Origin: Pseudofabraea citricarpa
Taxonomy: Eukaryota > Ascomycota > Leotiomycetes > Helotiales > Dermateaceae
Direction: 5' to 3'
NCBI GenBank assembly: GCA_029641185.1
Contig: JAPWGK010000013.1
Coordinates: forward strand, 930,001-994,000
Length of the DNA stretch: 64,000 nt
The position numbers were made by a program, and so were the translations under genes. The notes under the pieces were generated by a model that saw only the letters and a list, made by a program, of their open reading frames with translations, was not told the origin of the DNA and did not search any database. Of this stretch, positions 35,700-47,289 are shown one piece after another (the stretch's first letter is position 1; each line of letters opens with the position of its first letter).

Positions 35700-35730
35700 C
35701 AGTCTCCAGTCTCCAGTCTCCAGTCTCCAG
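35700..35730 (+). repeat. CAGTCTC heptanucleotide microsatellite
   Basis: About four tandem copies of a 7-bp unit lie in a pyrimidine/purine-biased noncoding stretch. Confidence 0.8.
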
Positions 35731-38075
35731 CTGACAGACGCCCGCCCGCCTTTCTCTTCGCTCGCTCGCTCAATATTCCCCCATCTCATCCCACCGCCTC
35801 TTGAGTCCAAGTCTTGGAGTCGTCGGCCCTTACTGCGGTAATTGCCTCGCGAGCAGGGAAGGGAGGGCCCTTAATTGTTTGTCCATTATTGTTATTGATC
35901 ATTTCTTTTTTTCTGCTGAATCTCGGCTACCGCTCTGGAATAATTACTCGACATGGATACCTATGCTGGGCTAATGCACACCACATCTCTCAAAAGCACG
36001 GGCAGCAATACTCTCTTTCTCTGAACTTGCTTGTGTGCTGTGCTGCGCTGCGCTGTGCTGTACGACCCTGGCCATCGCAGGCACGCAGCAAGTAAGGGGA
36101 GCCAGTCCCAAGCACCCTCTACCATACCGACTTGGGAACCTCTTGCAGTCGCACAGATTGCTTGCCCAGTTGCCACGGTGCCACACAAACGACTCAACGA
36201 CACGTACATGGAGTAGCTCTCACACGCACATCTCGTCACATCAAACAAAAGCCATCTGGAGATAAAAGACGGGGACACGTACCAACGAGGTATCTTTGTT
36301 GCCAATCCGTGCGGGGCCGTGGCGGGTTGTTTTTCATCCCTTCCAAAACACCACAAACGTGCTGCCATGATCTCATCTGTCCTCACTCCCCAGCCGCGTC
36401 AGACAATTATAGATCAACATTGCAGTCCTTGCTCATCATCTGTATATCAGACGGTGGCTAACCGACATTGTTATCTCGAAAATCCCCTTCTGTCACCGGG
36501 CTTTCCGTTGGCGCTGGTCATGTATGGTAGCCGTCTGTGTGTACTGTGTGGGTGTGAAAAGTATGCGGATTTCTCGGCACCGAAATGGTGATGGTTGTGG
36601 TCGTGGTCGTAATCTTGGTCTTGGTCTTGACTCTCTTGACTCTTGAGCCTCTGGAGCGAAGTGACTTCCGAATGATAATACGAACAAACGGGTCCGTATC
36701 GTCGCACTGTACCATATCTTGACCAGGTTTGTTTCGATACAAGAAGCAAAAGCTCAGCAGAAAGTGGACCCCCCCGACGCCCCCCAAGCCATAGATCTGC
36801 CAACCGATGCAAAATGTACGAAATATCCTTTTCTTCTCCACTACTCGGTGTCAGCGCAAGGTAGTTGAGTCGAGCAGCTGAGCAGCTCAGCCACGAACAA
36901 GTGCGAAGAAGTGCCTGTTAGAGAATTAGAGTATAGACAGACCAGCAGAAGTCAACAGAGAAGAGAGGTCAACGTTACAGTGGCCGACGACCTTCTCCGT
37001 ACACCACACACTGGCGGCGGCCTCGGAGTCTCACAACCTCACGAGATAGTGTACGTCGACCCCTCCATCAAAGCCTAGGCCATTTGATAAGTGAGTGATG
37101 GCTGACATGGCCATGTGAAATCGTGAATCTACGATGCAGTCCGCTGAGCAGGCTAATGCAGCCATCACAGGAAAGCTGGGATGTGCTAACTGGAAGGGTC
37201 AGGTAGTGTTTGGGATCTTGAGCCAGACGGTGTGCCGTGCAGCTTCATTGGCTGCTCACGTTATCAGGTGTGCTTGGTTTTTGCGGAGGGCATTTTCATC
37301 GTCAGCCTCTTGGTTCTACCTTCTCGAGTCTGGAATCTGGATGCCATTACGCGGTAAGTTGGCGTAAGTTGGCAGCGTGTGCCACTCGGTGAGGCCGCTA
37401 GAGCGAGGAGGAAGCCGGCAGGTCTTGTGCAGTCGAGAGTCAATAATGGTGAACAATAGTTTGCGAGTCGTCATGGAACTGAATCCTCGTCGCAACTTTC
37501 GAGGCCAAGTGCTCTCCTATTCAGGGGCTGCAGGGCAGTGCCTTATGGTGTACTGGATATTCACATTGGCGTTGATATTGATACAGGGCCAGCATTCTCT
37601 TCCTTGGGACCTGACAGTAGTAGATGTACCTTGATGCACCAGATAGGGACACAGAAATGCAACTGCCGATGGGTTGTGTAGCCATAACTCTGGATAATAT
37701 TCTCATCACGTGTACTAAACCAGATCAGGATATCACGACCACGTGATGTATCATGAACCATTCACTCTTCCAACTAGAACCAAGTTACAGATCACCCACT
37801 ACCGTAGATCTCAGTTACAAGCTGGCCGCTTTGCAGGTAAATCACTGTACCAGGTAAGCTATTCAGTACTAAGTGTTCGTCTCTGGTGCAGGCGCATGAA
37901 CTCGCTTAAAATTCAAACCCAATGAAGACAAGCTGAGCCAGCGGATTCCTCATCACAACCACAGAGACGTACCATTAGATCTTGATCGACATCCTCGGAC
38001 AATGCCGCATCGTGCCAATAGGTAAGCATTGACAGGTGTGACCAGCACTTCTGGGATACAGGAGGTCGAGGAAGG

Positions 38076-40749
38076 ATGCTGTCTCGAGTGGCGTCTTGTA
38101 GGCCATCTTCCAACTCTCTCTGCTCCCCCTATCGACACGTGACGACACAGTTGCTCTCATTACAATGGCAGCGCTTCAAACACGAGGCAAAATACAGAAA
38201 CTTCCCTAAAATATCACCCCACAATCCTAGCAGCTTCAAAGATAACTACAATTCTAAGAATCGAAAAATAATCTCAAAACTCTTTGCAACGCGGCAATTC
38301 ACAATTTTAGATGTTGCTCCAGGTACAACTGTAAGTATCACCTCTTCGGCCTTGCCAGTAAAGCGCTTATTTATACTCTGTTAGACAAAGGAAGAGATTC
38401 TAGACAGAGTGCAAAAGACGTTCGACATAGACCATAAGAACAGAGCTTTGGTAGTACTAGCAACCCCTCGATATGCATCATGGCTGGAAGACGATGTGTT
38501 CATGGCCCGATTGGTTGCCAAGACATTGAGCACAATGGATGAACGAACATCATTTGAAGCATCGGTACTTGTGGCTGTAGTTGATGGTTTGGCACCTTCT
38601 TTTGACAACATACCCTACTCAAACAACCGTACACCAAAGGAGGGCTTCTCTCTGCTAGAGGGCCGTACCGGTCACATTCTTCCGGGTTTTTGGGATCCTC
38701 CAAATGAAACAGAGGACAGCTCGAACAACACACAGTCCTGTATAACGTTTGGATGGCAAAGGGATACTGGTACTGTGGTCGAGTTCAACCATATCCAAGC
38801 CTGTGTACGAGCCTTCAATGCTATCAAAGACGAAACGGCATACCCAGATTTAGAGGCTAACTACGAGAGGCCTTGGTATGAATACGCACTCTCGTCAGAG
38901 TGGACTTCAGATCGAGCTGAAGTAAATCCAGACAAAGAAAAAGAGGTAATGAGAGCCGTTATCTTGGAAGGGCTACCAACAAACACACCCATCTCAGATA
39001 GAGACATTGCTCATATCGCGAGAGGAGCTCTGCTAGAGAAAATTGTATATGAACCTGGCAGTATATATGCTTTTCTCAGGTTTGCTCGTCATAAAGATGC
39101 AGCTGATTTCGTTGCTTGGAGCAAACAGCATCCAGAGAAAATCAACATCGGCGGGAAACTACTGGTGGCCCACCTAAGAGCTGCTCCGCAACAAAATGCC
39201 TCAGCCACACATATCCTCGAACATGGAGCGAGTCGAGGCCTTCGAATCACAAAGATGCCAGCTTCTTGGAGCACCAAAGATCTAATGGATTATCTATCAA
39301 AGTTCGGAAGGATTTGCGATGATACAACAAGCGTTGAAACCGGGGCAGGCGTTCAAAATTCCCCAGGTGGGTTACATGATCTGAGTGTTACCATGCCACT
39401 TGCGAATACGCTCTTCATCAATGGTCGATATTCAACACTGCTAGCAACAAGATGGGAAGTCAAAGGGTATACCGCGAAAAAGCTAAAGGGCATTGAGAAG
39501 AAGCACCAAGTCGTTTCCGTCAACATACCTGCGACGAGAAATCTCCCTCAGCTCATCGAGAGTCACCGTGCAATCCCTCTGACTATACCGCGTCGTATCG
39601 TGTCTGGTCTGGGTAATATTATTCGTGAACTCGACTTTGATGGCGAAGGCCATGGTCCTGCTTCTCGGGAATTGGAGACAAATGTGGCTGCCTACTTGAA
39701 AGCAGATTCAAAGCCCCCTCGCCCTGAAAACAGAAAAGCCCCGCCGAATGGAACTATTCGGATCTGGGCCTTGATTGTGCCACCATCTCTGCAGCAAGAG
39801 TTCTTTCGCTCAAGTCCTGAAAAGCTCAGGTTCGCTAGTAAGGATTTTTGGCGCTCAACCGCTTTTTACAAAGAAAACAAGCCTCGCGCGCTTCTTACGT
39901 CTGCAGTAGATGGCAAACCACTTGGCTATTGGATAAGCCGTGGTGCTAGATTTTGTCGTGTTCGTAAGTTTTGCAACCTCGCATGAATTTTGTCAATCCT
40001 TTCCAGCCAACTGCTAACATTTTTCAGTTAGCGGAGGTGGTGGATGGGGTGCTAAGCAAGGTCTACTCTCCTTGGACCCTCAAATCAGCCACACCGATAT
40101 CACTGAAGAAGCACGATACGATTATTCTTTAGGGACAACGGTGGAAGACCAGACCTCTGCTCTTGGAGAAGTTGCCCTTCCAGGATCCATTATTCAATTT
40201 TTCACCTCGTCTCCGATCGTCGCTAGAAGGAAAGATGTATGGGGGTCGCCTCGTTCTTTGTTCTCCAAAACAACAGTTTTTGGGACAGTCCCAAGCACGA
40301 TTGATAATATGCCAACCGAAAGCAAGCCCCAGAACGCAAAGAAACATCAGCTCATCTTACTACCTGGATTGTTTGGGGCTGTATCAGAGTCAGGCTTGTT
40401 TCTAAACCACAAAACGAAGCATAATACACTCACTAAATTCGACCTGCCATATACTTATGTTGCCCAAGAAAGCATAAGCAACTTTGGTGTTGCTTTCACT
40501 CCCAGCAAATACGAAGCAAGGTCTATCAAATCCAAACCCCAACTTGTACGGAAAATCATTCAAGACCTAAAAAATGGCGAGGGTCCGAGCAGTGTACCTC
40601 CTACCAGAAAGTCCCCAAGATTTGTCTATAAGCCAGAAACTAATCTACACAATGTTCGACGCCGCGCAGCCCGCAGCCTGGAAGGTCTAGAAAAGAAAGA
40701 TGGTAGCTGGACAAAGGGCGAACCTAGATCTGGGCAAGATCAATTTTAA
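38076..40749 (+). CDS. Predicted mitochondrial protein with RRM-like segments
   Basis: Three exons (38076-38330, 38385-39963, 40028-40749) give 851 residues. The N-terminus is rich in Ser, Arg and Leu and lacks acidic residues for ~35 positions, consistent with a mitochondrial presequence. Residues ~100-150 form an alpha/beta segment (VVLATPRYASWLEDDVF) loosely like a FIST N-terminal region. Two RRM-like segments follow: ~274-346 with MRAVILEGLPTNTP, and ~371-450 with LRITKMPASWSTKDLMDYL. A C-terminal domain opens with the Gly-rich SGGGGWGAKQGLLSLDPQ, which is spliced across intron 2. The tail is basic. An RNA-related role inside mitochondria is inferred; I cannot name the family. Confidence 0.75.
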
Positions 40750-41187
40750 ACTTGAGACTTGACCTTTGAGAGTAACTCGAACTTTCTGGTCAGGGCTACA
40801 GAGATCACAATGGTTTAGGGAGGGTACCAGGTTGAGTGCCTCTTTCATTGTATAGTTAATGCCTAGAAACAGGTGATAATACGTAGAACATTAATAGTGT
40901 TGGTTATAGGGGTCTAAAGTGGCAGATTGATCATATATTTTATTGTACCAACAGTATAAATTCACAGAGTTCAACTGTGAAAGTATCAGCAACTCTTAAC
41001 ACTAACAAGTATAGTACCAAACATGGGGGTTCTACTGATGACGCGATGCGGCTCGGCTATTGGATATCCGATCTCACTTCATCCTCCCCTCCCTACCCCT
41101 CTCTCTCCTCTTGTTTCTATCACAAGCAATAGCTGACTTGTTACTACATAAAATACAGATCTTTGCATCGTAGAGCAAGAGTAAAAC
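40750..41187. other. Intergenic region before the DUF1932-type dehydrogenase
   Basis: This 438-bp gap holds a CT-rich promoter stretch (41081-41120) and no gene. Confidence 0.6.
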
Positions 41188-42323
41188 ATGTCACCTCTAG
41201 CTACTGTGGGCATCTTGTCTATTGGGGAGATGGGGATGGGTATTGCAAAGCTACTTGTTGCTCACAACTATCATGTCGTAACAAATATTGAAGGTCGAAG
41301 GTATGGAATTTCTCTTCTGATCGCATACTCATTCCATTTACTCTTCTATCTTCTCGTGTTAGGAAGTACATGTCAATCATGTGACGTGGATAATGTCTTG
41401 TATATCTCTAGTCGATGAGGACTAATCATACATATAGTGAAGATACACACGCACGCGCTCTCCAAAGCAAAATCGAAACCCTAACCACAGACACAGAGTT
41501 GATCCAGAAAGCAGATTACATTCTCTCTATCGTACCACCTCGTGATGCCCTCGCAACAGCGAAACGCATCACCACAGCATGGCAAGCACTCGAGGATAAA
41601 ACCAGAAAGGCAGCACTCTACTACGTAGACCTAAACGCCATCTCACCACGCAGCGCACGAGAAATCAGCTCTCTCTTCACGACTTCGGCACCAGAGATCC
41701 GCTTCCTGGATGGCGGCATCATCGGCGGTCCCCCATCACTCGCCGCCGCAGACGTGAAAGAGAACACGGGCTCTTCGCACCCGCCAACGAGCCACGCATG
41801 GAAAAGACCCAGCATCCACGTCTCGGGCGCGTCGCCCTTGGCAGAAGCACCCCTCTCTGGCGCAGACCTGCACGAGGTTCTGAATATGAAGCACATCGCG
41901 TCCGAGATCGGGCCTGCGTCAGGCCTTAAATGCTGCTTCGCTTCTACCTCCAAGGGCTTCGCGGCTATCTGCATCCAAGCTTTTACGACGGCTGCGCAGA
42001 TGGGCGTCCTTGCTGAGCTCCAGGAGGAGATGAGCACGCGTGCCCCAGGACTGTTCAAGTTTGCTCAGGGTGCCGTCACGGGTATGCCGCCTAAAGCGTA
42101 CCGTTGGGTCAAGGAGATGCAGGAGATTGGTGATACGCATGCTGAGGAGGCTGGGTTCGAGAATGGCATTTTTAAGGAGGTTGCTGAGGTTTATAGACAG
42201 GTTGCTCATGAGACGGTTCTGGGCCAGGAGAAGACGGAGAGGAGGAAGAGGGGGAGGGATATCCAGGATGTGGCGGTTGCTATGGCGGAGGGACTGGAGG
42301 CCAAGAGGAAGAAGGTTGATTAG
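41188..42323 (+). CDS. NAD(P)-binding 6-phosphogluconate dehydrogenase-like protein (DUF1932)
   Basis: Exons 41188-41300 and 41438-42323 (137-bp intron) give 332 residues. The N-terminal Rossmann fold opens with VGILSIGEMGMGIAKLLVAH, a G-x-G-x-x-G-like dinucleotide site in which the first Gly is a Ser (SIGEMGMG). The 6PGDH/3-hydroxyisobutyrate-type segment YYVDLNAISPRSA follows, then FLDGGIIGGPP. The C-terminal part matches the DUF1932 helical domain (GLKCCFASTSKGFAAICIQA, AQMGVLAEL). The C-terminus is Lys/Arg-rich. Members are beta-hydroxyacid dehydrogenase relatives; the substrate here is unknown. The intron is longer than most in the window. Confidence 0.85.
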
Positions 42324-42681
42324 ATTATCGCAAGAGCAAAGGGTGGGGAATCAAGACTTCATAGATCATTCTTCATCTATTGTGGTGGTGGATAAACGAC
42401 GAGGTAAAGTTAAGACTACCATCGAAGCAGCTACTTTAATTTCACTAATTCCTACCGCTTAGATGTCCTTTCAGCTCACAGTGTTTCTAGGTTGGCTGAT
42501 GTTCAGTACGACAGATTTAATAGACAATGGATTCAATATATACAAATTCCAAATCCCCTTACCACCCGCTCACCTCGCCTTACTACACCACAACACTAAC
42601 GCACTACTCACTCACAACTTCAAAAAGGAGCGTCCTATATACAAGAAATCCCCACCCGCACACACCAGCTCAAATCTTCTC
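42324..42681. other. Convergent 3' flanks
   Basis: This short region lies between the dehydrogenase and the pectate lyase, which converge. Nothing else is seen. Confidence 0.6.
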
Positions 42682-43686
42682 TTAACAGCCACTGGTAGTA
42701 ATACCCGAAGTAATGCAGTAAGTGCCATCAGCACCACTTCCCGTCTTGGGCGGCTCATCACCATCGTCATTCCCAGTATACTTGTAGCAGATATCGGTAT
42801 CGAGGATACACGAGTTAGTGATGGTAACTTTATCGCCGTAGTTCGTGTTGATGCCTGCGACGACGCTACCGTCGGTGACTTTAATGTTGGTGAAGGTCGA
42901 GGTGCGCTGGTACTGCGTGCCGCAGTTTCCACAGGATCGGTAGACTCTAGACAGGAGAAACCCCATCAGTGGTTGATCTTACTTTGAGGGTGAGCTTGGG
43001 GAGAAGATTCTTACTTTCCAAATGTCTCAGCGTAGAAGTTCTTGACGGCGACCGTTCCGCCTCCATTGTGCTGCAGGATCTTGTCCGACGCTGACTTGGC
43101 TCCGCCGCCGTTCACATATGATGTTCCGGAGCTCTGCTTGAAGGTCGCTGCGTCTTCGCAGACGTCAACCCACCAGACGTTGTTCAAGGTACAGGTGCCC
43201 AAGCACTAAACGCGCGAAGGCCGTGTCAGTTCGCATTTGAAATTCTCGAGCGCCAGGAGGATGCTCGGAAGCTGGGAAATTCTCGAGCGCCAGAGATGCT
43301 TAGAAGCTGGAGAACTTACGTGCACACCTTCACCATTGTTCGGGCCAATGATGACGTTGGACAAGACGGCACCGGATTGCAGAACAAATACTGCATCGGC
43401 ATCACCTCCCTCGGCTTGATCGTTGCAGGTTGACACTAAGAAGCAGGAAGTCAGTATATTTAAGCTGTCAAGCGAGTGAGTGAGACTTACCACTGCGATC
43501 GAATTTCTTCATCGCACCATCGAAAGTCGCTGAAGCTGCAATTGTCATGGCTGCTGAGAGAGCAGAAGTACCTGTCGAAGCTGGGAAGGTAGTTTGCAGA
43601 TTGGTGTTTGTAGCGCGAGCCTCGAGGACGGCGGCATCGATACCTGCGGCCACGGCCGAGACAACAAGGAGGGTAGAGAACAACAT
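42682..43686 (-). CDS. Secreted pectate lyase, polysaccharide lyase family 3
   Basis: Cleaves de-esterified pectin by beta-elimination outside the cell. Exons 43686-43491, 43435-43320, 43205-43015 and 42946-42682 give 255 residues, normal for PL3. A signal peptide (MLFSTLLVVSAVAAGIDA) is followed by a possible LEAR processing site. The family core is present: CNDQAEGGDADAVFVLQSGA, NVIIGPNNGEGVH, CTLNNVWWVDVCEDAATFK, YVNGGGAKSASDKILQHNGG, YRSCGNCGTQY and GINTNYGDKVTI. Conserved cysteines pair along the parallel beta-helix. Intron 2 (43319-43206) is 114 bp and contains an internal duplication. The gene points to growth on plant material. A TATA box lies at 43784-43778. Confidence 0.95.
43238..43311. 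repeat. Tandem duplication of ~37 bp inside a pectate lyase intron
   Basis: Two adjacent copies share AATTCTCGAGCGCCAG followed by GATGCT(C/T)(G/A)GAAGCTGG. They lie wholly within intron 2, which explains its greater length. Confidence 0.8.
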
Positions 43687-43777
43687 TTTTCTTTTGGTGT
43701 TTCTTGCTTCTGGGCTAACTATGGCTGTGTGAGAAGAGGAGCTTGTGGTGAAGCTTGGATCCAGCAAATCCAATCCA

Positions 43778-43784
43778 TTATATA
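43778..43784 (-). promoter_or_regulatory. TATA box of the pectate lyase gene
   Basis: TATATAA on the minus strand lies about 95 bp upstream of the ATG, a normal distance for a highly induced fungal gene. Confidence 0.5.
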
Positions 43785-45602
43785 CATGGCCAACGGAAAA
43801 TTTTCTTGCCTCGACGAGAGGGGATTAATCTGCACCATCATTTATCTCCAACCTCCACCGCAGTCCACTGGCCGGTGTCCGGGAATATGGGTAGTGGTAG
43901 GAGCTGCAGGAGAGAAGCTACCTAGCAAGTAAAAGCCAATTCCCAATGAGGGGGCGAGTATAATCTTGTCTAGGTGAAGCAGCAGGTGACCAGCTACGTA
44001 AGATAGGTAGGGTGAGGACCAAGTCAGTCAAGCAAACTAAGAGCTGTCATGTCGATCAACAGCATCTTGGCTCTTTGCAATTCCCTTTTCCGCCCACGGT
44101 AAAGGCATACAGGGCGTCCTCTACCGGCAGACTGCAGTACTTCATTGGCGGCATTAGCCAGAAGCTTAACCATTGAATTATTTCCAGCTCGCACCTGGCG
44201 CCTCGCAGCCGTACACCACCACAAGCAAGACAGAAAAGGGCCAAGAAGGCGAAGAGAATGCTTGGAGGGCAAATAAGCAATCGGTTAACGCATATAGGCA
44301 TGGATTCCGTACCTCGATACTGGTGGATTTCGTGCTTGGTTCTGCAGTGCGACCTTGCTGGAACCTCTTGGCTCTGCCCTCTGCCTCTGGGGATCCCTCT
44401 CTCCTATTTATCAATTTCCGCCTTGGCGTGTTCATGTCGTGGGAGGGTCGTCATGGTCGTCGTCCAGTGCTTGTCTTAATGAAGACTTATCGGATGCACC
44501 CCGCAAGGCACGTCGCCCGCTCGGCAAATCCTCCTGGGCCTTTTTCGTTTCCGCCAATTGTGAGGCTCTCGGTAGATGAAGGATCTCCTAATTATCCAGG
44601 CTGGGGAACGCTCTTCGCCGCTGCGGATTGGTGGATTGTTTTGCTTTCTGGATCCATGGCCTAGTCTGGTTCGAAAGACTCGCCTCTCCATACCTGAGCA
44701 TAACTTGAATCCTGGGGTCCGGGGTCCCCTTCTTCGGAGCCAGTTGACCCGTTCTCCTATCCAAGAGATATGGTTTTCTATACACGTGGGGTTCGATAAG
44801 TCAATTGCTATTGGATGAGAGAGACCTTACTTGCTGTGAGCATTGTGTAACCTGGACATCTGTACTGGATGCTGTATGTAGCTCTGATAAATGTTTCTCG
44901 CAAGCGACCAGTAATAGGACTTCGATCCCTCCAAGTTCTGCATCTTTAACGTTAAACTTTCCAACTAAGCTTATTTAACCGTTCCTTTTCAACGCTTATC
45001 TGGACGTAGATCATACGATTCTAAGATGCAGGGTCCTTGTCAGAAGACTAGGTCGTCGTGAACGTATCGAGCGCTTTACACAAACCAATACCTATTCTCG
45101 AGTCATCTGTTGCATATGATGAGTTTAATGGTCAGTCAAACAACCACCAAAAAGGGGGAAAGGGAGAAGAAGGAAAAAGAAAAAAGGCCTTCAGCCCAAC
45201 AGCTCCTACTACCAGCTTGGGCAGATATTGTTCAGAAACTGGTTGGTGGGTCCTTCCCCACGTTTGTCTGTCAACCAGTCTATCCAGTATCCACATTACC
45301 TTCACGGCCTTGCCCTTTCATCACACTATCCAAGGCAATTGCAGCAGAAAATGATCACGCATCCCGGCTAAGTTTCAGCCAGTGATCCTAGCAATCTATC
45401 AGATCTGGCGCCGGCATTAGGCGGTGCTACCGAGCAAGGTACGTAGGAAGGGGCGTTCAGCTTGGCGATTGGCGATTACGCGTACTCATTTAATGAGCTG
45501 CCCGAATGATGGCTGATGCGTTGTGTAACCTGTGTGTGACCTTGGGCCGGAAAGAAGTTATTGCGTGCATGCATGGAGAGATGAAGTTCGAGGACTGCAG
45601 AT

Positions 45603-45634
45603 TTGCAGGTTCGCAGGTTCGCAGGTTCGCAGGT
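45603..45634 (+). repeat. 8-bp TTCGCAGG microsatellite
   Basis: Four tandem copies, the first with one change, followed by a diverged copy. Noncoding. Confidence 0.8.
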
Positions 45635-45897
45635 CTACAGGTTTTGCAGATCTGCTCCTGATGAGGTCGGTCTCCAAGGGTTGCAGACGGAGCACCTTAT
45701 CTCAACAAGCAACTCCCTTTTAGAGGTTGTAGCAGAGAACAATCACAACAGTATGCACATGGGAAGTCACAGCAGAGTTGAGAGTTTGTATTCCATATCT
45801 AGCGAGACGAGTGCTAACGAAATACGTAGGTCCAATGCAGGTTGCTCTGTCAGGCATTCAGAGACCAAGGGCTCCTGTCAAACCCGAAAACAACTTC

Positions 45898-47256
45898 CTA
45901 GTCTTCCTTGGCAGAAGAGACCTCTTTCTTGGCAGAAGAGACCTTTTTCTTGACAGAAGGGATTCTGAATGGGTGCTGTGGGAGCGCAATGAGCTGCGGA
46001 ATTGGTCCAGGGACATGCAAAGTTGGGCGCTTGAGTCCAGATGGTAGTGCTGGTTCAAGTTCTTCGGCCTCGTTGTTTCCAGGAAAGGTGGCAGAAGAGA
46101 CCTCTTCCTTGGCAGAAGAGACCTCTTTCTTGGCAGAAGAGATTCTGAATGGGCGCTGTGGGAGCGCAATGAGCTGCGGAATTGGTCTAGGGACATGCAA
46201 AGTTGGGCGCTTGAGTCCAGATGGTAGTGCTGGTTCAAGTTCTTCGGCCTCGTTGTTTCCAGGAAAGGTGGCAGAAGAGACCTCGTCCTTGACAGAAGAG
46301 ACCTCGTCCTTGACAGAAGAGACCTCGTCCTTGACAGAAGAGATCAAGCGCATGCGACCAGAGACGGACGGGATTGGTGCTGGGACATACCAAGTTGGGC
46401 GCTTGAGTCCAGATGGTAGTGCTGGTTCAAGTTCTTCAGCCTCGTCGTTTCCAGGAACGGTGGCAGTATTGCTCTCTCCAGTGTCATTGCCAGCATCGCT
46501 GCTCTTGGACTCGCTATCTTTGATTGCTTTTGCAGCCGCACTCTTGAGGAAAGCTTGAGTAGGAACTCTCTCCCTATGATCTTGAGGAAGGACGAGGAAG
46601 TCATCGTCACTATCGGAACTGCTATCTTCAACCTTCCGACTTCCACCGGCAGTTACAGGTTTGGGATATCTGAGGGAGTTGTTGAGTGCAGCCACAGCAG
46701 CGGCAGTGGATGACGAAGCAGCAGTGCTCATAGCCGGAGCAATACTTGGAGCAACAAGAGCAAGACCAACACCATCCTCGGGGCCAACGGCATCATTACC
46801 CTCCGAAAACGGCAAGGGAAGCTTGCGAGAAGAGCAGGTAGTGGAAGAGCCCAAACCAGCGAAGAGCACATTGCGAAGCCAAGCGTAATAGTTTGGATGA
46901 CTTCTCAAAGTCTTCCTATCAAGGGGTGAGTCCCTAAGTGCCGCATTGCCACCATCCAATCTCATTCCCTGGATCGTGAGAACAAGTCCGTCTGGTCCCA
47001 AGAAAGGTTGGCCTTCATTCCATCTTGCCTCGCGGATCTTCATACCGCGTTTAACGACGTTCACGAACATCTCCACGGATCGATCGTTGACTGCTCCAAT
47101 TGCTGCGCCCTGGAAGAGTGCACCAACCCAGAGGTCAGAAAGGCGATTTTCCTTGCGGTTCACAAGAAGAACTAGATCCTTGATGTGGATCGATCCCAGT
47201 GGTGCGTCGAAGAGTGGCTGGGCCTTCAGGACAGCCTTGGTGAAGGTGCGTGGCAT
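45898..47256 (-). CDS. Unknown protein with repeated C-terminal modules
   Basis: The frame from the ATG at 47256-47254 codes for 452 residues starting MPRTFTK. Residues 1-130 look globular (SIHIKDLVLLVNRKENRL, FVNVVKRGMKIREARW) and belong to no family I recognise. Residues ~130-260 are Ser/Ala-rich with an acidic SSSDSDDDF run. Residues ~265-452 form three modules of 60-64 residues. Each starts PGN(D/N)EAEELEPALPSGLK, continues with a Pro-rich stretch, and ends in two or three heptapeptides of the type SSVKDEV or SSAKKEV. There is no signal peptide or membrane segment. The 5' leader appears to contain seven related introns, and a 50-bp repeat array lies upstream. Function is unknown; the N-terminal domain looks maintained while the tail expands. 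Confidence 0.75.
   Translation of the reverse strand: MPRTFTKAVLKAQPLFDAPLGSIHIKDLVLLVNRKENRLSDLWVGALFQGAAIGAVNDRSVEMFVNVVKRGMKIREARWNEGQPFLGPDGLVLTIQGMRLDGGNAALRDSPLDRKTLRSHPNYYAWLRNVLFAGLGSSTTCSSRKLPLPFSEGNDAVGPEDGVGLALVAPSIAPAMSTAASSSTAAAVAALNNSLRYPKPVTAGGSRKVEDSSSDSDDDFLVLPQDHRERVPTQAFLKSAAAKAIKDSESKSSDAGNDTGESNTATVPGNDEAEELEPALPSGLKRPTWYVPAPIPSVSGRMRLISSVKDEVSSVKDEVSSVKDEVSSATFPGNNEAEELEPALPSGLKRPTLHVPRPIPQLIALPQRPFRISSAKKEVSSAKEEVSSATFPGNNEAEELEPALPSGLKRPTLHVPGPIPQLIALPQHPFRIPSVKKKVSSAKKEVSSAKED
45901..46464 (-). repeat. Coding tandem repeat: three modules with nested 21-bp units
   Basis: Three near-identical modules of ~180-192 bp encode residues 265-328, 329-388 and 389-452. Within the first, a 21-bp unit (SSVKDEV) is repeated three times almost exactly at the DNA level. 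High DNA identity between modules indicates recent duplication or ongoing homogenisation. Confidence 0.9.
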
Positions 47257-47289
47257 CTTTGCTATTGTTGATTTGGTGGGACTGGAGGG

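Larger units (their letters stand above)
34380..38075. other. 3.7 kb divergent gene desert with simple repeats
   Basis: This lies between the start of the Ser/Pro-rich gene (minus) and the start of the mitochondrial RRM-like gene (plus). It is full of short tandem and low-complexity tracts: GTCAGGGC repeats (35073-35146), ACACCAC tracts (~35220-35270), ACAGGCT/ACAGCCT (~35315-35365), CTGGCA/TTGGCG (~35500-35535) and CAGTCTC (35700-35730). Open frames here follow the repeats and show no domain. It may hold long leaders or regulatory sequence. Confidence 0.5.
43687..45897. other. 2.2 kb intergenic region
   Basis: This holds the promoter of the pectate lyase and the 3' flank of the repeat-rich gene. 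An 8-bp repeat (TTCGCAGG, four copies) lies at 45603-45634. Open stretches near 44.2-44.7 kb have no recognisable domain. Confidence 0.5.

Noticed and set aside
45908..46558. 216-codon plus-strand frame opposite the repeated coding tail
   Set aside because: It is the mirror of the repeat modules on the opposite strand; the minus-strand frame extends into a globular domain and has a promoter and leader.
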